DNA of 38,707 bases from CAYSPU01 sp964432995 (lineage in GTDB: Bacteria > Verrucomicrobiota > Verrucomicrobiia > Limisphaerales > JAHDYP01). Numbering within the stretch: position 1 is the stretch's first letter; the number at the start of each line of letters is the position of its first letter. The notes under the pieces are model-generated. The model had not been told where the DNA came from, did no database searches, and saw only the letters and a program-made list of their open reading frames with translations. A program made the translations under genes and the position numbers. Shown here piece by piece: positions 1 through 10,100 of this stretch. Location: the NCBI GenBank assembly GCA_964432995.1, contig CAYSPU010000014.1, forward strand, positions 1 through 38,707, written 5' to 3'.

Positions 1-704
1 TCCACCAACATCCCCCACTCGAGCATGGCCTCGACCACCGACTGGCCGAGAGGCGGCAGCGTGGCCTCCAGATCGGGCTTCCAGCGGAAGCAGCCCAGCT
101 TGCGGATGAAGTGGTCGCGAGGGACGCCGGCGACTGGCGGCGACACGCCATTCGGATAGAAGTGCGCCAGGGTCAAGAGACACACACCTTGATCGAACAA
201 GGCGCGCAGATTCACGAGAATGCCGCCGAGGCTGTGCGCGCCTTCGACGGAGTGCAGGACGACGATGGGCCGGGTCGGGTCGGCCAACGCCGGTTCGAGT
301 TCGGCCTGGCTGCGGACGATGACGGCCTTGCGTCCCGTGGTGTGGCGGTTGGCTTCCGCGACGGCCGACTCGAAACCGGTCAGCATGTTGCAGGTGACTT
401 CGAAGGGATCGCCCTTCAGGGCTTTGGCCAGGCCGGGCGTAACCCAGGACACCGGCCGGACCAGCCAGCAGTCATCGCGCAGTTTCCGCTCCGGAACGTG
501 AATCGACGAAAAGAGGACGTTGACACCGCCGGCGTCCAGCGACGGGAGGCTGGTGCGGAGTCTGGTGGGGGCGAATCCTTTGCCGGCGGCGGCACGCTTC
601 CAGAACTTGAGACGGAGAATCTCCGTCTTCAGCGCCGGATGGGCATGGAGATCGACAACCGCGCCTTCGCTCTGCCAGTTGCGGGCTTCTTCGAGAGTTG
701 TCAT
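1..704 (-). CDS. Membrane dipeptidase-like (peptidase M19) metalloenzyme, 3' end cut by window edge
   Basis: Translating the minus strand from the ATG at 704 gives an open frame of 234 codons that reaches the window edge without a stop. It starts MTTLEEARNW. Seen motifs are VDLHAHP near residue 17, where M19 enzymes carry their first zinc ligands, VVLHSVEGAHSLGG around residues 147-160, which matches the family's bridging-glutamate strand, and LLTLAHFYPNGVS shortly after, like the family LTLTHN motif. M19 enzymes are binuclear zinc hydrolases of dipeptides and some lactams. Here the usual H-x-D is H-x-H, so substrate and even activity are uncertain. The start overlaps the stop of the upstream TIR gene as ATGA, which implies translational coupling. 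The later zinc-ligand histidines would lie outside the window. Family assignment is from motifs only. Confidence 0.72.
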   Translation of the reverse strand, partial: MTTLEEARNWQSEGAVVDLHAHPALKTEILRLKFWKRAAAGKGFAPTRLRTSLPSLDAGGVNVLFSSIHVPERKLRDDCWLVRPVSWVTPGLAKALKGDPFEVTCNMLTGFESAVAEANRHTTGRKAVIVRSQAELEPALADPTRPIVVLHSVEGAHSLGGILVNLRALFDQGVCLLTLAHFYPNGVSPPVAGVPRDHFIRKLGCFRWKPDLEATLPPLGQSVVEAMLEWGMLV

Positions 705-2080
705 GACTCCTGTCGCTCGGCGAGCTCGGCGTAGCGGCGCGCCGCCATCTTCAGGAATTCGCGCTGGACTTCGGAAAAGACGCCAAAACACACACGCGCC
801 TTCACCACGTCGCCGGTGGGGAAGGCATCGAACAGTCTTTTTCGCGCGTCGACATAGCGCTGAAAGAACTCCAGGGCTCGTCTCCGCGAGCCGCTCGGGT
901 CTTCGCCTTCCGCGCCGAACGCGTCCGCGATATGGCTCACGGCCAGCCCACGATTCTGGTATTCGACTCGGATCGTGTTCAGCGCCAGCATGAACCTCTC
1001 TCCGATCTGGATGAGCGCTTCTCGGTCCATTGGCCGGTCCGAGGATCGGAGTTCGGCAAACTGCGCGTCATCGAGGACCGCTTTGAACATCATGCAGAAA
1101 TCGAGGAGGTTGGCCAGCATGGCCATCTGGCTGCTCAGCCGAAGCCCCAGTTCGGTGGGCAGCTTGGTAAAGCTGATCTGGAACTCGACCGCACCATCCC
1201 CCTTTTTGAGCATGCTGAAGAGGGTGGGACGATAGCTGGCTTTCTCCGCCGCGCTGTAGAACAGGGGCAATCCCTCGGCCGGCATTCGATCTGAAACCGC
1301 TTCTCTCAGGATGGCGCCCAGGTGATCGGTCCAGAGGCAGGACGTGCCGGGCCAGGGACTCTGAGGGTCCAGGGCGCGCAGTTGCCCGCACAACTGCTTC
1401 CACGTGACGGTAATGATGGCAGGATTGAAGGCGAACAGCCGCAGAGCGCTGAATTTGCCGACGACCTGGCTGTCGTCAGGGATCGTGGCCTCTTCTCGCA
1501 ATGCGGGGATTCCGGAAGGCGCAATCAGCAATGTGAGGACTCGGTCGAACTGCACGGGCATCTCCTCCGCCAGGAACGGCGCGAGGAACGCGTCGCGCAC
1601 CAATGCCTTGCTCGCGGGGTCGTGAAGCACCTTCTTGTTCAATGCCGGCCCGTGATTGGTGCCGTCGAAGAGCCAAGCCAGGAAATCCATGAGGCGTTCC
1701 GGCTTCTCGGCGTCCACCTGGTAATTCTCGAACACCTCCAGGGGAGGCGGCACGACCATTCCCCGACCGTAGAGCACCACGAGGGGGCGCCGTTGCGACA
1801 CCTTCAACTTGTCGACGTGCTTGGCATCGTAGAAGCCCGTCTCGTAGAGACACCAGTCGAACTGCATTCCTGCGGAGGTGTAGAGGAAGATGAGGAGGTC
1901 GCTGGCCTTGAGCCGCCTGAGAATCGCCTCGCGGTATTTCTGGCCCGGAGGGCATTCCTCGCAAACGTAGACCTTCACTTCCTTCGGGTTGAGCGTCTCG
2001 ATCTTGGTCTTGATCTCATGGGCATGGTGACGGTCCTTGATCTTGTGGCTGAGAAAGATCCTGTAAGCTCGATTGCGCAT
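701..2080 (-). CDS. TIR-domain protein with unrecognised helical C-terminal region
   Basis: A protein of 459 residues. The N-terminal ~150 residues form a TIR-like domain: strand one is YRIFLSHKIKDRHHA, followed by the helix region, then ASDLLIFLYTSAG and FDWCLYETGFYDA. W76-x3-E80 matches the Trp-x3-Glu arrangement that carries the catalytic glutamate of NAD-cleaving TIR domains, so NADase activity is plausible. Residues ~170-459 match nothing I recognise; they look mainly alpha-helical and could sense a signal or mediate oligomerisation. An upstream GAGG sits five bases before the ATG and supports this start. The gene follows a possible small gene and overlaps the downstream M19-like gene by ATGA. 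It could be a defence effector, a cell-suicide effector or a payload of the neighbouring injection system. The TIR call is solid; the role is open. Confidence 0.82.
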   Translation of the reverse strand: MRNRAYRIFLSHKIKDRHHAHEIKTKIETLNPKEVKVYVCEECPPGQKYREAILRRLKASDLLIFLYTSAGMQFDWCLYETGFYDAKHVDKLKVSQRRPLVVLYGRGMVVPPPLEVFENYQVDAEKPERLMDFLAWLFDGTNHGPALNKKVLHDPASKALVRDAFLAPFLAEEMPVQFDRVLTLLIAPSGIPALREEATIPDDSQVVGKFSALRLFAFNPAIITVTWKQLCGQLRALDPQSPWPGTSCLWTDHLGAILREAVSDRMPAEGLPLFYSAAEKASYRPTLFSMLKKGDGAVEFQISFTKLPTELGLRLSSQMAMLANLLDFCMMFKAVLDDAQFAELRSSDRPMDREALIQIGERFMLALNTIRVEYQNRGLAVSHIADAFGAEGEDPSGSRRRALEFFQRYVDARKRLFDAFPTGDVVKARVCFGVFSEVQREFLKMAARRYAELAERQES

Positions 2081-2087
2081 AGGGGCC

Positions 2088-2330
2088 TCACTCGTTGTTC
2101 AAGCGGCTGCTGTTCGTTGATTGTCCCGAACTCGATGGCCGCCGTCGGGTCCGGTCTGGGTGATGAAGCGGCAGGCAGGCGGCCGTCGGCTCCCTGCCGT
2201 ACGACTCGTTCGCGCCGGCATACGGCGCATCTGGGAACTCCATGCGATGCCCGTGCATTCGATCGGAGCGATGCTTGCCGGCCAGCCTGTGCCGCAGGGG
2301 CAGTGATTGCGCCACTCTGCGGGAGTTCAT
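2088..2330 (-). CDS. Possible small coupled ORF, 80 residues, unrecognised
   Basis: This open frame begins with an ATG that overlaps the stop of the TIR gene before it as ATGA, and it ends seven bases before the ATG of the next TIR gene. That is the same packing seen at confirmed junctions in this cluster. The product would be rich in Arg, Ser, His and Pro (it begins MNSRRVAQSLPLRHR), has no membrane segment and resembles nothing I know. The composition also fits a non-coding GC-rich stretch, so I give it low confidence. If it is not a gene, 2081-2326 is simply a spacer in which I see nothing else. Confidence 0.25.
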   Translation of the reverse strand: MNSRRVAQSLPLRHRLAGKHRSDRMHGHRMEFPDAPYAGANESYGREPTAACLPLHHPDRTRRRPSSSGQSTNSSRLNNE

Positions 2331-3274
2331 TTCATTTTGGCCAACTGGCGCTTCACCTGTGCGGCTTTGCGGGCATCAGAAGCGCCGGTCATGACGGCAG
2401 CTTCGGCCGCGGTGGCCCGGGCAAGCCGAAACGTCTTCAGCAGGTAGGAACTTCGCATGTCGGTGTCATCGAATGATCCCTGGCCGGTGTCCACACGTCC
2501 GGTCTGCGACCGGATGAATGTGATCTGGCCAATCCCGCGGCGTTTGCCTCGCGTGTTGGTCAGTTTATCGCCCTCCCAGAGATAACCCATGGTGGCGCGA
2601 TCCGTGTCCACAAACGCAATCCGGCTTTCCCAAGCGGCCGTCGGCGTGCCGTCGCGCCCGTAGGATGTGCCGACCAACCGAAGCTTGCGGCCGCCCGGCT
2701 CGGATTCGATCTGGAGGAAGCTGAGCGCGGTTGCCTGCTCGGGCGAGGTGATCCGCTCCCACCAACCTCCAAGGACTTGCTGGGCCAGGTCCTTGGTCTG
2801 ACGTGCGAGGATCCCTTCGACTTCTCGCCGGAGTCTCGGCCATGTGCGTTCGAAGGCGCGGCGGAGGACCGGTTCCCGCCGTTTTGTCATCCCCGGCAAT
2901 TCCTGCAGATCCAGAAGCAGCCGCAGCAGGTCGTCATGAGCGAACTCGGTCGCATGATATTGTTCCAGGGGCCCATCGCAGATCGCATCGGGCGAGACCT
3001 CAAAGAGGAGCGGGTAGAGGCGGGATCGCTGGGAGACCGCACCCGCTTCGAACAGGATCCAGGGCCGGCGCAAAGTGTCGCCGGTGAGGCACAAGACCGC
3101 CGCGGCGGATTCGTGCAATTGGGCATCGATGACGTCCCGCCAGCGGCTTCCTTTCGCGGTGTCCCAGGGCGCGAAGTAGGGATCTGCGGAGGGGAGGAGC
3201 GTGGGCAGCCAACGGCGGATCTGTTCCGCCAATTGCTTGCCGGTCGAACCACCGTAGGCAATGAACACTCTCAT
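2327..3274 (-). CDS. TIR-domain protein with C-terminal beta-rich domain
   Basis: A 315-residue protein. Residues 1-~160 form a TIR-like domain opening with MRVFIAYGGSTGKQLAE, with a loop containing DPYFAPWDTAKGSRW and then AAAVLCLTGDTLRRPWILFEAGAV. W72-x3-E76 supplies the Trp and putative catalytic Glu of NADase TIR domains. The PWILFEAGA stretch is typical of a common bacterial TIR subclass. Residues ~175-290 contain alternating short strands (LSFLQIESEPGGRKLRLVG, then a similar series ending near QGSFDD) and may be a small beta-barrel or ligand sensor; I cannot name it. The C-terminus is a Lys/Arg-rich helix. It lies nine bases downstream of the caspase-like gene, and its stop overlaps the ATG of a possible 80-residue ORF. 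Cytoplasmic, no signal peptide. Confidence 0.8.
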   Translation of the reverse strand: MRVFIAYGGSTGKQLAEQIRRWLPTLLPSADPYFAPWDTAKGSRWRDVIDAQLHESAAAVLCLTGDTLRRPWILFEAGAVSQRSRLYPLLFEVSPDAICDGPLEQYHATEFAHDDLLRLLLDLQELPGMTKRREPVLRRAFERTWPRLRREVEGILARQTKDLAQQVLGGWWERITSPEQATALSFLQIESEPGGRKLRLVGTSYGRDGTPTAAWESRIAFVDTDRATMGYLWEGDKLTNTRGKRRGIGQITFIRSQTGRVDTGQGSFDDTDMRSSYLLKTFRLARATAAEAAVMTGASDARKAAQVKRQLAKMK

Positions 3275-3283
3275 TGTTACACC

Positions 3284-4150
3284 TCAGACCAGCGGCGCCA
3301 GGAACGGCTGGTCGAACCGGGCCTTGCGGCCTTCGAGTTGCGGCACTTGATCGAAGTCCTCCTTTTTCAGGAACGCGACCGTGCGCCGGTGCAACTCGCG
3401 GTAAGTGAGCTTGCCCCTGGCTTCAGTAATCGCCTTCACGAGGTGATACGTGAGCGCACCGTTGTAGCTGCCCCCGATGTAGGCGTCGGCGGAGGTCTGC
3501 GTGTCCCGGCAGCCGGTGACCAGCACTTCCGGGATGTTGGCCGTGACGACGTCCCGCTTCCGGCGGACGGCCCGCGAGGAACTCCGCAGCTCACCTTTCA
3601 CGCTGCCCCGCAGGCGCCGCCCCGACTCGGCCGCCATGAGATCCCACGGGTTGGGCAGGTACCGCGGCATGGAGGGCGCATCGGGAGGGAGCAGGGCTCG
3701 CGTGTTGGTCCCGGAATGGCAGCAATCCATGATGACCGTCAGGTTGACCCCCGCTTTCAGCGCGTCGAACTCGCTGCGCAGCCAGTCATCGAGCAACGGG
3801 TCTTTCCAGTCCAGGTCGGTCGGGCAGAGTATCTCATCGCGACGATCCGCTTCGTCGCCGTTCTTGTCGGGCACGTTGGCGCCGTGGCCCGAGTAGTGAA
3901 GGAGGAGGACGTCGCCGCTTCGGGCACCGGCGATCAACTTGTGGATGGCGGACTGCATGGCTTTCTTGGTGGCCTTGAAGTCGGTGAGCAGGGTGATGTC
4001 GCGCTTGGCGAAGCCGAAGTAGCGCGTGAGCGCGGACCGCAGGTTCTGGACGTCGTTGACGCACCCGCGCAGGTCCGCGCCGGGGATCCGATATTTGTTG
4101 ATACCGATGAGGAGGGCTTTGCGTTTCATAGTGTGTCGTTGGTTGAACAT
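3284..4150 (-). CDS. Metacaspase-like cysteine peptidase (peptidase C14 family)
   Basis: A 288-residue single-domain protein of the caspase fold. Strand one is KRKALLIGINKY, then DLRGCVNDVQNL, the catalytic histidine loop LLLHYSGHG (H89), DEILCPTD, and the catalytic cysteine loop TVIMDCCHSG (C144). The DEILCPTD segment and the D-C-C-H-S-G motif resemble metacaspases and orthocaspases, which usually cut after Arg or Lys. No prodomain is present, so activation would depend on a partner. The ATG at 4150 is preferred because a GAAGGAGAG tract lies immediately upstream, although its spacing is tight; the ATG at 4129 is the alternative and would remove seven residues. The gene begins seven bases after the giant CHAT gene, so two caspase-fold proteins are made side by side. 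Possible roles are cleaving the neighbour, executing cell death, or acting as an injected toxin. Confidence 0.92.
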   Translation of the reverse strand: MFNQRHTMKRKALLIGINKYRIPGADLRGCVNDVQNLRSALTRYFGFAKRDITLLTDFKATKKAMQSAIHKLIAGARSGDVLLLHYSGHGANVPDKNGDEADRRDEILCPTDLDWKDPLLDDWLRSEFDALKAGVNLTVIMDCCHSGTNTRALLPPDAPSMPRYLPNPWDLMAAESGRRLRGSVKGELRSSSRAVRRKRDVVTANIPEVLVTGCRDTQTSADAYIGGSYNGALTYHLVKAITEARGKLTYRELHRRTVAFLKKEDFDQVPQLEGRKARFDQPFLAPLV

Positions 4151-4157
4151 CTCTCCT

Positions 4158-7100
4158 TCAGGAGGGTCGTCTTTTGTGCTTCGTGCGGCGGGGGTGGGTG
4201 ATCTTGGCTGCCGCCGCTTCTCGCGAGTGTTGTTGCGCGGCGGTGCCCGGAGGGCGACCGGCGGTTTGGCTGGTCGCCAACCCCTGGGACTCGGCCAGCT
4301 TCTCCAGCACGTCGCTGAGGTTCCTGTCTCGGTCGCCCTGGCGGCGAAGGCGCAGGAAGCCCGCGAGGATCCGCCACTGCTTGACCACGGAGTCCCACTC
4401 GCGGGCGGAGTTGGGCACTTTGGCTACTGCCTCGTCATAGCACCGGCGCAGGGATTCCAGCGGCTTATCGAGCGGGTCGCCCATCAGCCAGGCGGTCAGC
4501 GCCGCGTCGGCGCTCATCACGGCATTCCAGAATCCCTTGTCGGCGGCGAAGTCCTTGCGTGCTTGTTCGCCGCAACGACGGGCCAGGGCGATGGCCTCAC
4601 GCGGCGGCTGGTCGAGCGTTCCGGACAACCAGGCCAGAGTCAGGGCATTGAGGGTGTTATAGGGTTTCCGAGCCGGATCTCCCTCGACGGCGGACTGGTA
4701 GGCCCGCCCGGCTTCACCGAGCGCGGCGGAGATGTCCGACCAGGACTTCCGCTCGAGTCGACTCAACGCGGTTGCCTGGAGCTTGTAGGCGCTGCCCAGA
4801 ATGCCCGCACGCTCGGCGTTCTTCGCTGGCGGTCCCTGGCCGCCCACGGTCTGGGCGAGGGCCTTCATGCGGCGAATGCCGCTTTCGATCAGTTTCAGTC
4901 CCAGCTCGTGCTTTCCTTGATCGGCGAGCTTCCCGCCGCGTCGTGCCTCGAGGTTGGCGAGTTGTTCGATGGTCTTCACCGCGACCCGGCCCACTTGGTC
5001 TTCCAACTGAACGGCGCGTTCGTAGGCGTCGCGGGCAGACTCGAAGCCTTCCGCGCCAGAATCGCCATAGAGTTCGCCGATGGCTTGGAGGACGTCGGGG
5101 CGATCCTTCCATTCGGGCGGGCATTTGGCCAACTGCGACTCGACCCATTGGCGCTGCTTGCTGAAACTCGGGGCCTTCGAGTCGCCCTTGAGGCGCTTGT
5201 TCTTGATGCGGCGCCCCTGGATTGCTGCGAGTAACTGGGCCACCGCTACCAGAGGGCGACGGCGGCCGGCTTCCTCCTCGCCGCCGGGACGCAGCCGGTA
5301 GCCGGGGTCGCCGTAAGCCTGGTAAGCGCCCCAGGTGTTGGTGGCTGGGTGTTGGCGATGGGTGACTCGGCGGGCGTAGAAGATGGCATCGCCGAACGTG
5401 TTCCCCTGGGTCAGGTGATCGAAGAAGGCACTGGCAAAGGTGCAGGCGGCTTCATCGTTCACCGCCCAGCCGGCAGCCACCACACAGCGCGCCCCCGACT
5501 CGATCAACTGCTGGGCCAGGCTGTAGGCGAGGCGATTGGGCTCGCTGTAGGGGTTGCTGATGCTCCCCAGGTGGCAACAGCTCAGGAACACGACCTCGGG
5601 GACCACTTCCATCTGAGCCATCTCGACGGCGGTGATCAGAAGTCCGTCGGAGAGAACGACGCCAGAGTAGGCGCGGCCGTCCATGGCTCTTGCCTCGAAG
5701 ATGCCGTGCGCACAGATGACCAGTACCCGGTAGGGGCGGTCATAGAGAGTGGCGAAGATGTCGAGCGCCGATTTCTCCGGCGGTGTCAGGACGATGTCGG
5801 CGTCGCTCCAACCTGCGCGGTGCAGGCTGTCGCTGATCGCCCGGCCCTCGTCGACGGCGCGGGGCAGGTCGTCCAGGCGCGGTTTGCCGCCCGGGAAACG
5901 CTTGTCGTAACCGTCCGTGCTGGGGTTGACGATGATGCAGGCGGCGTTGCGGCTGGCGGTGCGCACTGCCGGCCGGTAACGCATGGTGGCCAGTTGGCGG
6001 ACCATGGGGATCTTCACGACGAGGGGTTCCTCGTCTGCCCGCAACAGTTCCCAAGGCAGATTGGCGGTGTAGTCGTCCAACACCAGCAGTAGACGCGACT
6101 GATCGCGGGCGACGGCCTTGTAGTCCAGCGGCACCATGAGCTGAAACAGAGTGTGCCCCAGCCTCGCATCGTAGGCCGGGTTGTGCCGTTGATCGCGGAT
6201 GATGGCCTCGATCAGGCCCGGCTGGCGGTGCTGCAAGGTCACCTCCGCCCGCGCCCGCGCCGACAGGAACACATACTTGAGCTTCCGGGGATAGTAGCGT
6301 GATACGGTCGGCAGTGCTTCGAACGGCACGGCTTGAAGCGGGACGCTGGCCGGCTCCGCGGGCGGCACGGTGCCGTCCGGCGTGCCGGACGGCGGGCCTG
6401 CGGACTGGTTCTCGGCGGGGGGTGGAGGGACGGTGGTGTTCGGCTTCCCAAGGTGCCCGCCCTGCCCGCTGAGCTGACGCAGCAGGGCCGGCGGCAACGG
6501 CGATTGCCAACGGAGTTCGCAGCATTCGGGGGCAGAACGAACTTCGGGGGCTTCGGCATCGGTGACAATGAGCCGTGACCAATGCCCGAGGTCGCCGGCC
6601 GCACCCAGGCGTTCGATGACCCCCTCGCCCTCGACCAGGGCGTTGGCGGGTTCGATCCGTGCGCCCAGCCGCGGGAGTTCCCCCGCCAACAGCTCCGGTA
6701 GATCAAGGACGGCGCTGGCAGCCGTGATGGCCGCGTCACGGAACAGCTCGACGAAAGTGAGCTTCGTCACTGCGAGGACTGGTTCCTGCGACTTGCCAAC
6801 AGCATCGCGGAACCGACGGTTGGCCTCGAGCACCCCGCGGGCGATGGCCGCCACCGACTCGCTCACGCTGAGGTTGGTGGTCGAACTCCAACCGATGAGA
6901 AAACTGCAGAGGGTCACGGGCCGTTCTGCGGTGAGGCCGAGGGCGTCGCGCAACTGCAGGAGCAGACGCAGTACCCCGCCGCGCACCGTCTCGGTGACCT
7001 GACGTGCGCTCAGTTGGCCGGTGAACTGGCCCAGCCCAACAACCACCGCGCCCGGCAAGCTGCCACGCGCCCGTTCCTCGCCGGTGGGCGGACGCAGGAC

Positions 7101-10100
7101 GATGGTTGACGTGCCGATCTCTCCGGCATACACGCTCATCCGTTCGCGCTCGGAGAGGGCGCCCTCGAGCAATTCGTCGAGAGCCGCCTCGGCGCCGGAG
7201 ATGACGTCGCCGATGTAGTGGCCGCAGAGCACCGGCTGGTCCAGGAAACGCACATCGCCGGCCCAGGCCGACACTTCGAGGACCTGCCGACCGCGGGTGG
7301 TCTTCCGCCGGCGCAGCCCGCTGCCGAGGAAGGCGCGGGCCAGTTCCTCTTCGCCGGCCACGACGGGGGGTTCGGCCTCGAGCACGACCGGGGGTCTCTC
7401 GAGTCCGCGTTCCCGGGGGAGACGACCCAACTTGTCCGTCGTGCCTTTCTCGAGCAGTTCAACGATGGCGGGAAAGTAATCCTCCTCGCCGGTGAGGTCG
7501 GCGTGCTCGACCGGCATGTACCAGGAACGTTCCTCGAGACTCTCGATCTGACCCGACTTCCAGGTCACCGAACCATCACCGCAAGAGGTGAACAGGAGCT
7601 TGAGCCGGCCATCCGCCCCGCGCAGCACGCCGCACGGGGTCTGGTCACTCTGGCCATAGACGTAAACAACCCGCTCGGGGTTGGGGAGCGTCACAGGGAG
7701 GTCGTTCCAGGCCCGGCGAGCCTGCTCGAGGAGAGGGGCGGCGGGATCGGCGCCGATGCCGTCCCCATACCAGCGGTCGGTGTTTCGCCGCCTCAATTCC
7801 TGCCAGGTTCTCGGTTCGTAGTATTCTGCCGCCTCGACGATGCCCGGCTGATGGCCGGCGTCGGTGAAGCCATCCGGCCGAGGGAGCAGCGCCAGGGCGC
7901 CAGGGAATCCCGCCACGATCTTCAAGATGCCGTTCATGTCGTGGGCCACGTCGATCTTCTCGAGCTTGCGGATGGAGCTGCTCTTGCCCAGCAGCGTGTG
8001 CACCATGAGGTGGGAGCCGTTGTTGGGCGTGCCCAACATGACCAGGCGACCGCCGGAATCGGTTACGGTCTTCCAGGCGCTCTCGTGGTTCGCCATGAGG
8101 GTCCTTGCCACCAAGCCGCCCATGCTGTGCGCCAGCAGGCGAATGGGCTGGCCGGGGAATCTCCGGGCCGCGTCCTGGATTCTGGCGGCAAGCGCCTCGG
8201 CGCACTTGTCCAGGGGTTGGCGCCAGTCGTAAGGACAGCGGATGACGTTATGGCTCAGGGCCAGATGGTCAGCGAGGTCGCCGTAAAACATCTCGAACAG
8301 GTCCTCGGCCGCCACCTTGGCGGCGTTCGGGTCGCTGAGGTCGCCCAGCCGGCCCACGAACAGGCTGGCCAGGTCGAACCAGATGCGGTTCCCACTGCCA
8401 GGCTTGTCCGACGGCCTGCGCTTGATTTCGAGGTGGGTGCCCATGATGCCGGGGATCAGGATCACCACCGGACGCGGCCCCGCCGCTTCTCCCCGTTGTG
8501 CGAGCCGGGCCTCGCGGTCCTGCCACGAGACCTTGCTCGCTGCGGTGATGGGCAGGAATGGGGACACCCGCTCGAGGTCGTCCTCGACCAGCCAGGAGCG
8601 CATCGCATCGGCAGTGGCCCGGTTGCGGAAGTATTGGAAGTGACTGACGGTTTCATCCTGGACGTAGAGGTATTTCGCGCCCTCCCGGAGGGCCAGGCCG
8701 GCGTACATGGAGTCGGTGTCCACTACCAGGTCGTTGTCATGCCGGTCGAACAGCCGCCAGTCGCAGAACAGGTTCGCGATGCGCCGACGCAGGTTGGAGA
8801 GACCCAGACCGTCGAACTCCGTGTCGCCGGCGATCACCGCCATGTTGATGCCGTCGCGACGCCGCGTGTCCGGATGGGCGAGGAAGGCGGCGAGGGGCGA
8901 CTCGACGCGCATGGCGGCGATGCCGGGCACCAGGCGAGGGTCGATGCGCCGCCCTGCGATCTCGAGCGCCAGGCGCTTGACCACCCCGAGGATGCTCGAG
9001 GCCCCTTTGCCGAACCGCTGGCCGGCCACCGGCCCCCCCAGGGCGACGGCCGTGGCTCCCACGATCGCCCCGCCGCCCCATTGCAGCAGGTTGAGAAAGT
9101 CCGACAGGGCCACGTCCAGGTTCTCCGACAGGAAGCGCGTTCCCCGTGCGGGGCAGGCCACACGCACGTAGCGCTCGACGGTGATGTGGCCACCGGCCAA
9201 ACGGTCGTGAAGGCCGCGCAGCCGCGTCCGCTCCTCCTGTGCCTCCCTCTCGAGGCCTTCGGCGTCGTGAGCATCGCGGGTGTCGATGGTGCAAGCATTG
9301 ATCACCGCGTCCGTCACCTGGCCCAGGCAGAGCAGGTCACCCACCAAGCCTCCGCGCGAATGCGTGAGCAGGGATACCTTGGCGCCTTTGGGCAGGGCAT
9401 CGAGCAGTGCCAGGGCGTTCTCGGTTGGGCTTTCCGAGAAGGTCCGGTGTTCGTAGCCGAAGACGCCACCGGGAAAACGCCGCTCGAGAAGGTCCCAGGC
9501 GTCATCGTCCTGACGCAGGTCGGCGAAGCTGCCCAAGGTATGGGAACCGGTGCCGTGGATGAGCACCAGGGTGGGCTTGCCCTCGGCAACGGGCTTCAGG
9601 CGCGGGTCGCCGGGAAGACAGCGGTCGGAAGCGTCGAGAGTTCTGTTGCGCCACAAGTAGAGCCCGGGGCGGCCCGCCAGTCGCGATTCAATGCTCCACA
9701 TCAGCGCCTTGGCCCCGAGGAACGATGCGACGTCGTAGGGCTTGCCGGTCGCCAGATCGCCCAGCTTCTCTCGAGCCCATTTCGTGGCGAGGTCCTCTGC
9801 CTCCTTCAGCAGCCCGTCCTTGGGCAAGGTGAGCACCGACGCCACTTTCCAGAGGATGTCACCCACGCCCCGTGCGGTGGCGTTCGGATCGCGGAACTTC
9901 GCAAAGTCCACCTCCCCTTGATCGTCCACGGCCTCAGGCCGCACCCGAGCCACCGCCTCGGCCAAGGCATCGGAGCGGATGAAGATGGTGGTGCCGTCCT
10001 CCGCCTCCAGAGCGAGCAACTCGGGCTGCGTCGTATCCAGGGACGTCACCGCGCCCGATGCCCGGCCGCGGGTCGGAGCGACGAAGTCGTAGGTCCTCCT

